DNA of 64,000 bases from positions 496,001-560,000 of the forward strand of contig NZ_JRKJ01000002.1 in assembly GCF_000770795.1 (NCBI RefSeq), in the 5' to 3' direction. The position numbers and the translations under genes were made by a program. Below, piece after piece: positions 11,270-21,000 of the stretch; position 1 is the stretch's first letter; the number at the start of each line of letters is the position of its first letter. Below the pieces are notes generated by a model. That model searched no databases. It had not been told where the DNA came from and worked only from the letters and a program-made list of their open reading frames with translations. Source of the stretch: Lysobacter dokdonensis DS-58. Lineage in GTDB: Bacteria; Pseudomonadota; Gammaproteobacteria; Xanthomonadales; Xanthomonadaceae.

Positions 11270-12415
11270 ATGGGCGCGCGTCCCCTCCGCATCGGCCTGG
11301 TCGCGGGGGAAACCTCCGGCGACCAACTCGGCGCAGGCCTGATCGAGTCCTTGCGCGCACGCTTCCCCGACGCGCAATTCGCCGGCATCGGTGGCGACAA
11401 CATGCGCGCCGCCGGCTTCGACGCCTGGCATGACGCCTCCGAACTCGCGGTCTTCGGCCTGGCCGAAGTGATCGCGCACCTGCCGCGCCTGCTCCGCGTG
11501 CGTCGCCAATTGCGCGAACGCATGCTGGATTGGAAGCCCGACGTATTCATCGGCATCGACGCGCCGGACTTCACCCTCGGCGTGGAGAAGTGGTTGAAGC
11601 AACGCGGCGTACGCACGGTGCACGACGTCAGCCCGTCGCTGTGGGCCTGGCGCCAGTCGCGCGCGGCGAAGATCGGCCAGAGCGCCGATCGGGTGCTGTG
11701 TCTGTTCCCGATGGAACCGGCGATCTACGCGCAACATGGCGTGGACGCGCGCTACATCGGGCATCCACTCGCCGATGCATTGCCGCTCGAACCCGATCGC
11801 AACGCCGCGCGCGAGGCATTGGGTATCCCGCAGGGCGCGCGCGTGCTCGCGGTGCTGCCCGGTTCGCGCATGGGCGAAATCCACCGGCTCGCGGGGATCT
11901 TCTTCGCCGCAGCCGCGCGCCTGTCGCAGGAACTGCCCGGCCTGCATGTCGTCGTGCCCGCGGCCAACGCCGCCTGCCGGCGCGCGATCGAAGCCGCGCT
12001 GCCCGCCGACCTTGCAAACGTCACGGTGCTCGACGGCCAGGCGCAGCGCGCGATGATCGCCGGCGACGCCGTCCTGCTCGCCTCGGGCACCGCCGCGCTC
12101 GAAGCGATGCTGTGCAAGCGCCCGATGGTGGTGGCCTACAAGCTCTCGCCGCTGACGCACGCCATCGTCCGCGCGTTCGGGTTGCTGAAGGTCAAACACG
12201 TCTCCCTGCCCAACGTGCTGGCCGGCGAATCGCTGGTGCCCGAACTGCTGCAGGACGACTGCACGCCCGACAAACTCGCCGAAGCCCTGCACCCGCTGCT
12301 CTCCACGCCGGAGCCGGGACTCGTGCTGCAGGCCCGCTTCCGGGAACTCCACCTCGCATTGCGCCGCGGCGCCTCGGCCCGCGCGGCCGAGGCCATCGCC
12401 GAACTGCTTGCGTGA
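11270..12415 (+). CDS. lpxB: Lipid-A-disaccharide synthase
   Basis: Peripheral inner-membrane GT-B glycosyltransferase joining UDP-diacyl-GlcN and lipid X into the lipid A disaccharide. 381 residues (382 in E. coli). Visible landmarks are GLVAGETSGDQLGAGL at the N-terminus, FIGIDAPDFTL (about 87), SPSLWAWRQSRA (about 121), LPGSRMGEI (about 197) and ASGTAALEAML near 265. The stop is immediately followed by the rnhB ATG (TGAATG). Confidence 0.97.
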   Translation: MGARPLRIGLVAGETSGDQLGAGLIESLRARFPDAQFAGIGGDNMRAAGFDAWHDASELAVFGLAEVIAHLPRLLRVRRQLRERMLDWKPDVFIGIDAPDFTLGVEKWLKQRGVRTVHDVSPSLWAWRQSRAAKIGQSADRVLCLFPMEPAIYAQHGVDARYIGHPLADALPLEPDRNAAREALGIPQGARVLAVLPGSRMGEIHRLAGIFFAAAARLSQELPGLHVVVPAANAACRRAIEAALPADLANVTVLDGQAQRAMIAGDAVLLASGTAALEAMLCKRPMVVAYKLSPLTHAIVRAFGLLKVKHVSLPNVLAGESLVPELLQDDCTPDKLAEALHPLLSTPEPGLVLQARFRELHLALRRGASARAAEAIAELLA

Positions 12416-13099
12416 ATGCGTCGGCCCATCGCACGATCCGCGCCGATGTCGTTCGAACCCGCCACCACCGATCCCACCGCCCCGGCCGCGCGCTTCGCCG
12501 GCGTGGATGAAGCCGGGCGCGGGCCGCTCGCGGGCCCGGTGGTCGTGGCCGCGGTCGTCTTCCAGCCCGGACGCACGCCGATCAACGGGCTGGCCGATTC
12601 GAAGCAACTCAACGCGCAGCGCCGCGAAGAACTCTACGTGCGCATCGTCGAGCGCGCGGTCGCCTTCAAGATCGTCAGCATCGAAGTCGACGACATCGAC
12701 CGCCTCAACATCTACCACGCGACGATGCTCGGCATGCGCCTGGCGGTGGACGGCGTGCTGCACGCGTGCGAATACGCGCGCATCGACGGCAACGCGATCC
12801 CCAAGGGCCTGTCGTGCCGCGCGCAGGCGCTGGTCGGCGGCGACGCGAGCGACCGCGCGATCATGGCCGCCTCGATCCTCGCGAAGGTGACGCGCGACCG
12901 CCACATGGTCGAACTGCACCGCCAATGGCCGCAGTACCGCTTCGACGAACACAAGGGCTACTCCACGCCGCAACACCTCGCGGCCCTGCGGGAACACGGG
13001 CCGTGCCCGCAACACCGCCGCAGTTTCACGCCCGTGCGCGATGCGCTGCAGGGGACGTTGCTGCCGGTCGAAGTGGCGGAAGCAATCGTCGAAGATTGA
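12416..13099 (+). CDS. rnhB: Ribonuclease HII
   Basis: Endonuclease that cuts RNA in RNA-DNA hybrids and removes misincorporated ribonucleotides. 227 residues from the ATG directly abutting the lpxB stop; an in-frame ATG at 12446 would give 217. The active-site [14 protein letters not shown] motif is at about residues 29-42. ARIDGN and the [16 protein letters not shown] helix complete the type 2 RNase H core. [13 protein letters not shown] is near the C-terminus. End of the lipid A gene run; a 213-base gap follows. Confidence 0.96.
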   Translation: MRRPIARSAPMSFEPATTDPTAPAARFAGVDEAGRGPLAGPVVVAAVVFQPGRTPINGLADSKQLNAQRREELYVRIVERAVAFKIVSIEVDDIDRLNIYHATMLGMRLAVDGVLHACEYARIDGNAIPKGLSCRAQALVGGDASDRAIMAASILAKVTRDRHMVELHRQWPQYRFDEHKGYSTPQHLAALREHGPCPQHRRSFTPVRDALQGTLLPVEVAEAIVED

Positions 13100-13215
13100 C
13101 GCGAACGAAATTTCTGCGACGCCCCGAAGCTCCCTCGCGACGAGCCGGGCGATAAAACACTGGAAATCATGGACGTGGCCTGACAGACACGGCCCGGGTG
13201 CCCCTCGTATGTTCC

Positions 13216-13248
13216 CGCTCGCCGCTACAGGCGGAGGAACGGCGAGCG
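13216..13248. promoter_or_regulatory. Inverted repeat in the rnhB-gumN-like gap
   Basis: CGCTCGCCG (13216-13224) and CGGCGAGCG (13240-13248) form a perfect 9-bp inverted repeat with a 15-base loop. It lies 117 bases after rnhB and about 65 bases before the next gene. There is no T-run, so it is not a classical terminator. It could end the lpx transcript or act in the leader of the next gene. The rest of the 13100-13312 gap shows no convincing promoter; TTGCTT at 13272 lacks a good -10 partner. Confidence 0.4.
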
Positions 13249-13312
13249 CGCTGGTGGAACCTGCAACGCGTTTGCTTGTCTGAATGCCCCAATTACGTCT
13301 GCTGGACGCGCC

Positions 13313-14299
13313 ATGATCCGACGGCTCCTTACTTTGTCGCTCGCTTTGGTCGCCACCACAGCCGTGGCGGGAGACCCCCTCACGCCCGCGGAGTTATCGA
13401 CCGTCGAGATCCGCGCGTCCGCCGGGCCGCCGATGTGGAAATACGTGCGCGGCGACAAGACCGTGTGGGTCGTCGGCGATCTGGGCGTCGTGCGCAAGGG
13501 CACGAAGTTCCACGGCGATGCGATCAGCCGGCGAGTCGCCGAGTCGGGCGCGGTGCTCGGTCGCCAGGGGCTCGTGGTCGGCGACAACGTCGGGCTCTTC
13601 CGCGCGATGACGTTGTATCCGGCGATTCGCAAAGTCCGTTTCAACGCCGGCGACGCGCGGCTGCAAGACGTGCTTCCCGCGGACGTGCTCGCGCACTGGA
13701 TCGAAGTGAAGATGCGCTATGGGCGCAGCGACGACCTGGACCGCCAGCGCCCGATGTATGCGGCGTTCGAGTTGTACCAGGCGGGCCTCGATGCGCACGG
13801 GCTTTCCGTCGAGGACGATCTCCAGTCCCTCCTCCGCGTCGCCGCGAAGGCCCACCGCGTCCCCGTGATCGACGCTCACGCGCGCCTGCCGATCGACGAT
13901 GCGCGCAAAACGGTGCGAAGCTTCGACGTGCCGCGCGATGCCGACATCGGGTGCCTGTCGGAGACAATGACGCGCGTCGACGCCTGGTGGCCCGCGGCGC
14001 AGGCGCTGTCGGATGCGTGGATCGCGGGCGACGTTGCCGCCGCGCGTGCGGCGCGGTCGGTCCCGCCGGTGCGTGCGTGCTGGTCGACGCTCACCAACGG
14101 CGCCATCGCGCGCAGCCAGGGCATCGATGACCTCGACGGCCTCGTCCGCTATGCATGGCGCGAAGGACTGCGCAAGGCGGTGCGCGAACATGCTGTCGTC
14201 CTTGCCACCATTCCGTTGGGCGATGCGCTCGACGGCAACGGGCTTGCGCGCATCCTGGCCGATGAGGGCTTCCAGCCGGAGCCCACACTAGAGGACTAG
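13313..14299 (+). CDS. TraB/GumN-like protein, secreted
   Basis: 328 residues with a signal peptide (MIRRLLTLSLALVATTAVAG). The start of the mature protein (PPMWKYVRGDKTVWVVGDLG, about 40-59) resembles the TraB/GumN pattern in which a P-x-W-x-V segment leads to a V-x-G-T-x-H motif. Here the motif reads V-G-D-L-G, without the usual Thr and His. The C-terminus (ATIPLGDALDGNGLARILADEGF) matches the family's closing segment. Some family members are proposed metalloproteases, but the missing His makes activity doubtful here. The stop overlaps the stop of the facing gene in CTAG (14296-14299). Function in this organism is unknown. Confidence 0.7.
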   Translation: MIRRLLTLSLALVATTAVAGDPLTPAELSTVEIRASAGPPMWKYVRGDKTVWVVGDLGVVRKGTKFHGDAISRRVAESGAVLGRQGLVVGDNVGLFRAMTLYPAIRKVRFNAGDARLQDVLPADVLAHWIEVKMRYGRSDDLDRQRPMYAAFELYQAGLDAHGLSVEDDLQSLLRVAAKAHRVPVIDAHARLPIDDARKTVRSFDVPRDADIGCLSETMTRVDAWWPAAQALSDAWIAGDVAAARAARSVPPVRACWSTLTNGAIARSQGIDDLDGLVRYAWREGLRKAVREHAVVLATIPLGDALDGNGLARILADEGFQPEPTLED

Positions 14300-16482
14300 C
14301 GCGCTACGACCGACGCCGTATCGGCGCCATCGCCTGTCAGCAACCGTCGTTGCGCCTGCGCGATGGCGGCCAGTCGCGCCTTGCGTTGTTCGAACGCCGG
14401 ATCGTCGTCGAGCATCCGCCACGGCAAGTCGCGATAGAGCGACAACACGTCGGTGTAGCCGGCATCGATGGCGCGATCGAGCGCGGCCATCGCCGCCGCG
14501 CGGTCGCCCTGCATCACCGCGATCTGCGCGGCCTGGTAGTCGACCCACGGCAACCCCAGGCCGTTGGCGCGCTTGTTCGCCAGGTGGCGTGCCGCCGAGG
14601 CGATCGCATCGGTGCGCGTCGGGCCCGGCGGAAGTAGCGCCGCGTAGTTCAGCAGATGCGAGGCGTAACCCGGCCCCGCCCCGGAGTGCTCGACGGGATC
14701 GTCGTCGCGCCAACCGCCTTCGTACACGCGTGCGTACTCGCGCAACGCGGCGTCGCGGTGCCCGGCCAACGCCAGGCTTTGCGCCTGCAAAGCGCGCTGG
14801 TACAGCGCGAGGGACGGCGACACTTGCGCCGAACGCAACCACGTCGACGCGCCTTCCGGATCGCCGAGCGCGAAGAACAACCACGCATGCGCCTGGAGGT
14901 AGTGGCTGGTGTCGAGGACGCCGGCGCGATCGAGTTCCGCCTTCGCCAATGCGGTGTCGCCGAGCCACGCCGCGACGTACGCGGTGACGAGCGAGTAGCT
15001 GTGGTCGTCGGGATCGATCGCGGCGATCTGCTGGTATCGACGAATGCCCGCGGCCGGCCGCCCGTACATCATGTCCACCGACGGCGAATACCAATTGACG
15101 TCGCGCAATCGCGGATGGCGTGCATAGACCGTCGCTTCGAACGCGCGGGCCTTGTCGGGTTCGCCCGTCGCTTCGTAGGCGCCGATCAATTCGCAATGCG
15201 GCCAGCCCTTTTCCGGATGTTCGCTCACGATGCGTTCGAGCCCGTCGCGCACGCGCGCGTAATGGCCGCGGTCGCCGTCCATCATCACCAGCGCGAGCCG
15301 CGGCTCCATGAGCGTCGGCTCCAGCGCGAGCGCGCGGCGATACGCGCGCTCGGCTTCATCGAAGCGTTCGCGCAGGCGCAGCAACTCGCCTTGTTGCACA
15401 AGGCAGGCCGATGAGGCGGGGTCCAGGCGCAAGCCGCGCTCGATCGCTTCGCTGGCGGCGGGAATGACCGTGTCCTTGCTCGCCAGGTTTTCGCTCACCC
15501 GCAGCAAGTGCATGCCGCCGAGGTGGCACCACGCGTCGGCATTCGTCGGATCGATCTGCAGCGCGCGCTGGAACGCGATGATCGCATCGTCGCGGTCGCG
15601 TTGCTTCAGGCCGGCGCGTGCGCGCAGTCCGCTGCGGATCGACTCGCCCGCGTCGAGCGCGCCGCCGGGTGCGAGCAACGTCGCGCTGTCGGGACGCACC
15701 AGGCGCGCGACATCCGTCTGCACGCCGATGGCCGTCTCGCCGAGCGTCGCCAATTGCAGCGGATAGGCGCGTTCGAACGGCGTGGCGGCATGGCGCACGC
15801 GAATCCGCAGCCGCCAGTCCGGCGCGGGTCCGACGACATCGCCGGCGAGCACGATCGCGTCGTCGCGCGCCAGGCCCCGCTCCACGCGCAACCCCGGCAG
15901 CATCCGCAACCGCTGCAGGACGCTGGCTTCCAGCGCACGCACCTGCGGCGCAATTCCCGCCGCTTGCGGTGGGATCGCGAAGCGGACGAGCACCACCTGC
16001 GTCGGCGCACGCGCGACGACCTCGCCGGGCGCGGACGCGCCATCGCGCGAACGCCATGCGACGACTGCGACGAGAGCGACACCGGCGATCGCGGCCGCGA
16101 CCATCCAGCCGATCCTGCGCTTTCGTGGAACGTCGGAGGCGTCCGTTGCGGCCGCTTCGGGCACCACCTCGACCGGCGCTATGAAGCGATAACCGAGCGT
16201 ATGGACCGTCTGGATGTAGCGCGGCGATTCGGCATGGTCGCCGAGCGCCTTGCGGACCTGGCCGATGCAACGATTGAGCACGGCGGGCGTGACATGCCGA
16301 TGGCCCCACACCGCGTCGAGCAAGTCGTCGCGACTCCGCAGCGTGCCTGCGTGCGCGAGCAGGTCTTCCAGTACGGCGAAGGCCTTGGGCTCGAGTTCGA
16401 CCGCCTGCCCGCCGATGCGCAGGCGGTGCCGCGCACCGTCGAGCTCGCCGGAATCGAAGCGATAGACCGCCGCGTCGCTCAT
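14296..16482 (-). CDS. CadC-like winged-helix regulator with membrane segment and TPR domain
   Basis: 728 residues from the ATG at 16482; a TTG at 16497 is in frame, but GGGAA sits upstream of the ATG. Residues 1-105 form an OmpR/PhoB-type winged helix (VELEPKAFAVLEDLL, WGHRHVTPAVLNRCIGQVRK, YIQTVHTLGYRF). A basic stretch (PRKRR) and one membrane segment (about 127-147) follow. The rest is periplasmic: first a region without a clear family, then TPR-like repeats (AIIAFQRALQIDPTNADAW, AERAYRRALALEPTLMEPRL). This is the one-component, membrane-anchored CadC/ToxR layout; the ligand is unknown. It is divergent from a 64-residue gene, across a gap holding two 11-bp-spaced repeats. Confidence 0.85.
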   Translation of the reverse strand: MSDAAVYRFDSGELDGARHRLRIGGQAVELEPKAFAVLEDLLAHAGTLRSRDDLLDAVWGHRHVTPAVLNRCIGQVRKALGDHAESPRYIQTVHTLGYRFIAPVEVVPEAAATDASDVPRKRRIGWMVAAAIAGVALVAVVAWRSRDGASAPGEVVARAPTQVVLVRFAIPPQAAGIAPQVRALEASVLQRLRMLPGLRVERGLARDDAIVLAGDVVGPAPDWRLRIRVRHAATPFERAYPLQLATLGETAIGVQTDVARLVRPDSATLLAPGGALDAGESIRSGLRARAGLKQRDRDDAIIAFQRALQIDPTNADAWCHLGGMHLLRVSENLASKDTVIPAASEAIERGLRLDPASSACLVQQGELLRLRERFDEAERAYRRALALEPTLMEPRLALVMMDGDRGHYARVRDGLERIVSEHPEKGWPHCELIGAYEATGEPDKARAFEATVYARHPRLRDVNWYSPSVDMMYGRPAAGIRRYQQIAAIDPDDHSYSLVTAYVAAWLGDTALAKAELDRAGVLDTSHYLQAHAWLFFALGDPEGASTWLRSAQVSPSLALYQRALQAQSLALAGHRDAALREYARVYEGGWRDDDPVEHSGAGPGYASHLLNYAALLPPGPTRTDAIASAARHLANKRANGLGLPWVDYQAAQIAVMQGDRAAAMAALDRAIDAGYTDVLSLYRDLPWRMLDDDPAFEQRKARLAAIAQAQRRLLTGDGADTASVVAR

Positions 16483-16502
16483 CGGCGCGCTTCCCAACGA
16501 AA

Positions 16503-16522
16503 TCCGCAGCGATTCCGCAGCG
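16503..16522. promoter_or_regulatory. Tandem TCCGCAGCG repeats, candidate operator
   Basis: TCCGCAGCG occurs at 16503-16511 and again at 16514-16522, an 11-bp period equal to one helical turn. PhoB/OmpR-type winged-helix proteins typically bind direct repeats with this spacing. The repeats begin 21 bases upstream of the ATG of the winged-helix/TPR regulator (minus strand) and 70 bases before the 64-residue gene, so autoregulation is plausible. This is inference from spacing and position. Confidence 0.35.
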
Positions 16523-16592
16523 TTCCATCAAGACTCCGCGCGTCCCGGGCGCGAGCATCCGGTCCCCGTTCAACGACGCAGGAACACCCGCC

Positions 16593-16787
16593 ATGAAACC
16601 GTTCGAAATCAATCACGCAAGCCGGTTCCACGCCGGCGACCACGCGGTGATGCACGTCGAGCGCGCGATGTACGCGCGCGAAAACGACCAACGGCAACAC
16701 GAACAGTTGCTCGCGCTCGTGGAAAGCCTGGTCAATGCACTCATCGTCGCGTGCGACAACCTGCCGCGGCCGGCCGACCGGCGGTGA
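16593..16787 (+). CDS. Small uncharacterised protein, 64 residues
   Basis: I do not recognise this protein. It is 64 residues, mixed charge and His rich at the N-terminus (HASRFHAGDHAVMHVERAM), then probably one amphipathic helix (EQLLALVESLVNALIVACD). There is no signal peptide and no clear membrane segment. An AGGA lies 9 bases before the ATG. It sits between two winged-helix genes: divergent from the large one, and with its stop directly abutting the stop of the small one (TGATCA at 16785-16790). Coding status is likely but not proven. Confidence 0.5.
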   Translation: MKPFEINHASRFHAGDHAVMHVERAMYARENDQRQHEQLLALVESLVNALIVACDNLPRPADRR

Positions 16788-17183
16788 TCAATGCGACGTC
16801 GCGTCCTCGACGTTGTCCTGCTCGCCCGCGCCGTCATGGCCGTCCGCGACTTTCTCGGGCTGCACCATGAACCGGTACCCGCGCCCGTGCAGCGTCTGGA
16901 TATACCGCGGGTTGGAGGCATCGTCGCCGAGCGCACGCCGCAACTGCGCGACGATGCGGTTCAGCACGCTCGGCGTGACGTGGCGGTGGCCCCAGACGGT
17001 GTCGAGCAGCCGCTCGCGCTCGATGGCCTCGCCCGCATGCGAGAGCAATTGCAGGAGGACGGCGTGGGCTTTCGGTTCCACGCCGATGACACGGTCGCCG
17101 CGCCGCACGCCGATCGGGCGCGCGCGGACCTCGACATCGTCGAAGCGGTAAACCTGCCCGGGGTCGCGGATGGAGTCCTGCAT
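16788..17183 (-). CDS. Stand-alone OmpR-type winged-helix protein
   Basis: 131 residues that are almost entirely one DNA-binding winged helix. It is strikingly close to the domain of the CadC-like regulator encoded at 14296-16482: both contain LLD-x-VWGHRHVTP-x-VLNR, RALGD or KALGD, and PRYIQT-x-H-x-x-GYRF. After the domain only about 24 residues remain, acidic and without a membrane segment or receiver domain. It could be an intact minimal regulator or the remnant of a duplicated CadC-like gene. The ATG at 17183 was chosen because the winged-helix fold begins right after it. A 16-bp palindrome lies 84 bases upstream. Confidence 0.78.
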   Translation of the reverse strand: MQDSIRDPGQVYRFDDVEVRARPIGVRRGDRVIGVEPKAHAVLLQLLSHAGEAIERERLLDTVWGHRHVTPSVLNRIVAQLRRALGDDASNPRYIQTLHGRGYRFMVQPEKVADGHDGAGEQDNVEDATSH

Positions 17184-17266
17184 CGTCTGGCCCAACGCGC
17201 AAACCCGCGCATCCCGGCTACCGCCGGTCGGGACGTTCGGCACCCCGACTTCAAGCCTTGGACATT

Positions 17267-17282
17267 CGCCGTTGCAACGGCG
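17267..17282. promoter_or_regulatory. Perfect 16-bp palindrome, candidate operator
   Basis: CGCCGTTGCAACGGCG is fully self-complementary. It sits in the 180-base gap between the divergent winged-helix gene (ATG at 17183, minus) and the DUF1232 gene (ATG at 17364, plus), about 80 bases from each. The position suits a shared operator, or an intrinsic RNA hairpin. The rest of the gap shows only the strong ribosome binding site of the next gene. Confidence 0.5.
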
Positions 17283-17363
17283 CAGACTCCAAGTGCATCC
17301 AATCCGGAACGGGGCCCGGAAAATCGCTGCCCAGGCCGCCGTTTCCTTAAAGGGAGGTGCGCC

Positions 17364-17981
17364 ATGCGTCTTTCCGCCCCCACCATCACCGACGATCCGC
17401 TGCCGATGTCCTTCGGCGCCGAATCCGATGCCGGGCCCGTGATCCGCCCCGAGGCGGTCGTCCAGTTCGATGCCCTGCTCCACGAGCTCTACCCCGACGC
17501 GGTGCGCGTCGACGCCGACCGCGTGCGCAACCTGTGCGTCTGGCTGGCCTCCATGCCCGCCCAGGCCGCGCAGGACGTGCTCGACCGCCGCCTGCGCCGC
17601 ATCGACGAGCTGCGCCACATGCTCGACGACGACTGCTGGGACCCGCCGGATGCGCTCCGTGCGCGGCTCGCCAAGCTGATCGGCTACCTCGACCAGGACG
17701 AAGACCTGATCCCCGACCGCGAACCGCTGCTCGGCAAGCTCGACGACGTGCTGCTGCTCGAACTGGCGTGGCCGGCCTTCGCCAGCGAAGCCGAGGACTA
17801 CCGCGACTTCTGCGCCTATCGCACCGAGCACGGCGCCGCCGGCACGGGCGACGAGCAACGCGCCGCGTGGATCCGCGACCGCCTGGCCGAAATCCAGCTG
17901 TGGCAACACCACATGCGCGTCAATGCGAGCCACTACAGCCGTCGCGGGCATGCGGAGGCGCCCTTCCGTATCGGAAGCTGA
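17364..17981 (+). CDS. DUF1232/YkvA-like protein
   Basis: 205 residues. The central part (YLDQDEDLIPDREPLLGKLDDVLLLELAW, about residues 111-139) follows the DUF1232 pattern of I-P-D, a short stretch, then G-x-L-D-D. In most family members this region is membrane-embedded; here it is more polar, so a soluble or peripheral protein is possible. The start is set by the strong Shine-Dalgarno GGAGG at 17353-17357, six bases before the ATG and one of the best in the window. The function of the family is unknown. It lies 36 bases upstream of dnaE and is divergent from a winged-helix regulator. Confidence 0.75.
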   Translation: MRLSAPTITDDPLPMSFGAESDAGPVIRPEAVVQFDALLHELYPDAVRVDADRVRNLCVWLASMPAQAAQDVLDRRLRRIDELRHMLDDDCWDPPDALRARLAKLIGYLDQDEDLIPDREPLLGKLDDVLLLELAWPAFASEAEDYRDFCAYRTEHGAAGTGDEQRAAWIRDRLAEIQLWQHHMRVNASHYSRRGHAEAPFRIGS

Positions 17982-18003
17982 AGCACCGGCGGCATGCCTC
18001 CTC

Positions 18004-18009
18004 TAAACT
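18004..18009 (+). promoter_or_regulatory. Candidate -10 box (TAAACT) just before dnaE
   Basis: TAAACT ends 8 bases before the dnaE ATG (18018). If used as a -10 box, transcription would start at or within one or two bases of the ATG and give a leaderless mRNA. No Shine-Dalgarno is visible before dnaE, which fits. The -35 region is weak. Confidence 0.35.
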
Positions 18010-18017
18010 GAGCAGGC

Positions 18018-21000
18018 ATGCCCGCCTCCGCCTTCGCCCACCTCCACCTGCACAGCGAGTACTCGCTGGTCGATTCGACCATCCGCATCCCGGAGCTGGT
18101 CAAACGCTGCGTGGCCAACGGCCAGCCGGCGGTGGCGATCACCGACCAGAACAACCTGTTCGGCCTGGTGAAGTTCTACAAGGCGGCCGAGGGCGCGGGC
18201 GTCAAGCCCATCGCCGGCGCCGACCTGCTGCTGGCCGACGGCGACGAAGCCCCCACGCGCCTGACCGTGCTGTGCCGCGATCGCGACGGATATCTCAGCC
18301 TCTCGCGCCTGCTCACGCGCGCATGGATGGAAGGCCATCGCAACGACGGCGTCGTCGTGCGTCCGCAGTGGTTGCAGGAAGAAAACACCGGGTTGTTCCT
18401 CCTCGCCGGCCGCAACAGCGAAGCAGGCCGGCTCGCGCTGGCCGGCAAGCATGAACTCGCCGAACAATGGCTCGCGCAGTGGCAACAGTTCACCGGCGAG
18501 CGATTGCACCTGGAACTCACGCGCACCGCGCGCGAACACGAAGACGCGTTCAACGCCTTCGCCTTGCATGCCGCCTCGCGCCGCGGGCTGCCGATCATCG
18601 CGACCAACGACGCCCGCTTCCTCGACGAAGACGGCTTCGACGCGCACGAAGCGCGCGTGTGCATCGCGACGGGCCGCGTGCTCGACGACCCCAAGCGCCC
18701 GAAGGACTACAGCGCCGAGCAGTACGTCAAATCATCAGAGCAGATGGCGGAGTTGTTCGCAGACGTCCCCGATGCGCTCGACAACGCCATCGCGCTCGCC
18801 ACGCGCTGCAATCTCGAATTGCGCCTGGGCACGTACTACCTGCCCGCCTTCCCGGTGCCCGACGACGAAACGCTGGACAGCTGGATGCGCGTGCAGGCGC
18901 GCGAAGGACTGGTCAAGCGCCTGGAAAAAGCGCCGATCGCCGCCGGCCACACGCGCGAGTCGTATTTCGAACGCCTCGAGATCGAACTCGACGTCATCAT
19001 CAAGATGGGGTTCCCCGGTTACTTCCTGATCGTGGCGGACTTCATCAACTGGGCGAAGGACCACGGCATTCCCGTCGGCCCGGGCCGCGGTTCGGGCGCG
19101 GGCTCGCTGGTGGCATGGGCGCTGGGCATCACGGACCTGGACCCGATCCCGTACGACCTGCTGTTCGAGCGCTTCCTCAACCCCGAACGCGTGTCGATGC
19201 CCGACTTCGACATCGACTTCTGCATGGACCGCCGCGACGAGGTGATCGACTACGTCGCCGCCAAGTACGGTCGCGACCGCGTCAGCCAGATCATCACCTA
19301 CGGCACGATGGCCGCGAAGGCCGTCGTGCGCGACACCGGCCGCGTGCTCGGGCATCCGTACGGCTTCGTCGACGGCATCGCCAAGTGCATTCCGAACACG
19401 CTGGGCATCTGCCTCGACGACGCCCTCGGCGAATCGGACGCGGCGAAGAAAAACCCGGAGCTGTCGTCGGTCGAACTCATGCAGCGCATGCAGGCCGAAG
19501 ACGACGTGCGCGATCTGCTCGCGCTCGCGCGCGACCTGGAAGACTTGACGCGCAACGCCGGCAAGCACGCTGGCGGCGTGGTCATCGCGCCGAGCCCGTT
19601 GTCCGACTTCTGCCCGCTGTTCGCCGAACACGACGAAGGCGGCCGTGGGCGCAATCCCGTCACGCAGTTCGACAAGGACGACGTCGAATCGATCGGCCTG
19701 GTGAAGTTCGACTTCCTCGGCCTGCGCACGCTGACGATCATCGATTGGGCGGTGAAGGCGATCAACAAGCGCCGCGCCCTCGCGGGCGAAGCGCCGCTGG
19801 ACATCACCGCGCTCCCGCTCGACGACAGGCCCACGTACGAACTGTTCGCACGCGGCGACACGGTCGCGGTGTTCCAGTTCGAATCCCGCGGCATGCGCGA
19901 GCTGCTCAAGCGCGCCAAGCCCGACACGTTCGAAGACATCATCGCGCTCGCCGCGCTCTTCCGCCCCGGCCCGCTGGGCTCGGGGATGGACCGCGACTGG
20001 GTGGATCGCAAACACGGCAACGCCGAAGTCAGTTACCCGCACCCGCTGCTGGAATCCGTGCTCGCGCCGACCTACGGCGTGATCGTGTACCAGGAACAGG
20101 TGATGCAGATCGCGCAGGTGCTGGCGGGCTACTCGCTCGGCGGCGCCGACCTGCTGCGCCGCGCCATGGGCAAGAAGAAGCCCGAGGAAATGGCGAAGGA
20201 GCGCGTCAAGTTCGAAACCGGCGCCGCGGCCAACCACGTCGATGCGCGCGTGGCCTCGTCGATCTTCGACCTGATGGAAAAGTTCGCCGAGTACGGCTTC
20301 AACAAGTCGCACTCGGCCGCCTATGCGCTGGTCGCCTACCAGACCGCGTGGCTGAAGGTGCACTACCCCGCCGAGTTCATGGCGGCGGTGTTGTCCTCCG
20401 ACATGGACAACACGGACAAGGTGGTCGGCTTCCTCGATGAAGCGCGGACGCTGACGCTCGACGTGCTGTCGCCGGATGTCAACGCGTCGGTCTACATGTT
20501 CGAAGCGATCGACCCGAAGACGATCCGCTACGGCCTGGGCGCGGTGAAGGGCGTCGGCCGCGGCGTGTGCGAAGCCATCGCGGACGAACGCGAGCGCAAC
20601 GGCGTGTTCATCGACCTGCTGGATTTCTGCAAGCGCGTCGAAGGCTCCAAGCTCAATCGCCGCGCACTCGAAGCGCTGGTCAACGCCGGCGCGCTCGACG
20701 CGCTCGGCCGCAACCGCGCCTCGCTGATGCTGCAACTGCCCGAAGTGCTCAAGGCGACCGATCAGCTCGCGCGCGAACGCGAAGCCGGCCAGGTGTCCTT
20801 GTTCGGCGCCATGCCCGAAGCGCCGACGCTGCATCTTTCGCTGCCCGAATCCGACGAATGGCCGCTGCTGCAGAAACTGCAGGGCGAACGCGAAACGCTC
20901 GGCCACTACCTCAGCGGCCATCCGCTCGACCCGTATCGCGAAGAATTGCGCGGCCTCGTCGGCCACGACCTCAGCGACCTGGATCGTTTGTGGAGCGAGA

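Noticed and set aside
16785-16790. TGATCA as a regulatory palindrome
   Set aside because: It is simply two abutting stop codons (TGA and TCA) of convergent genes.
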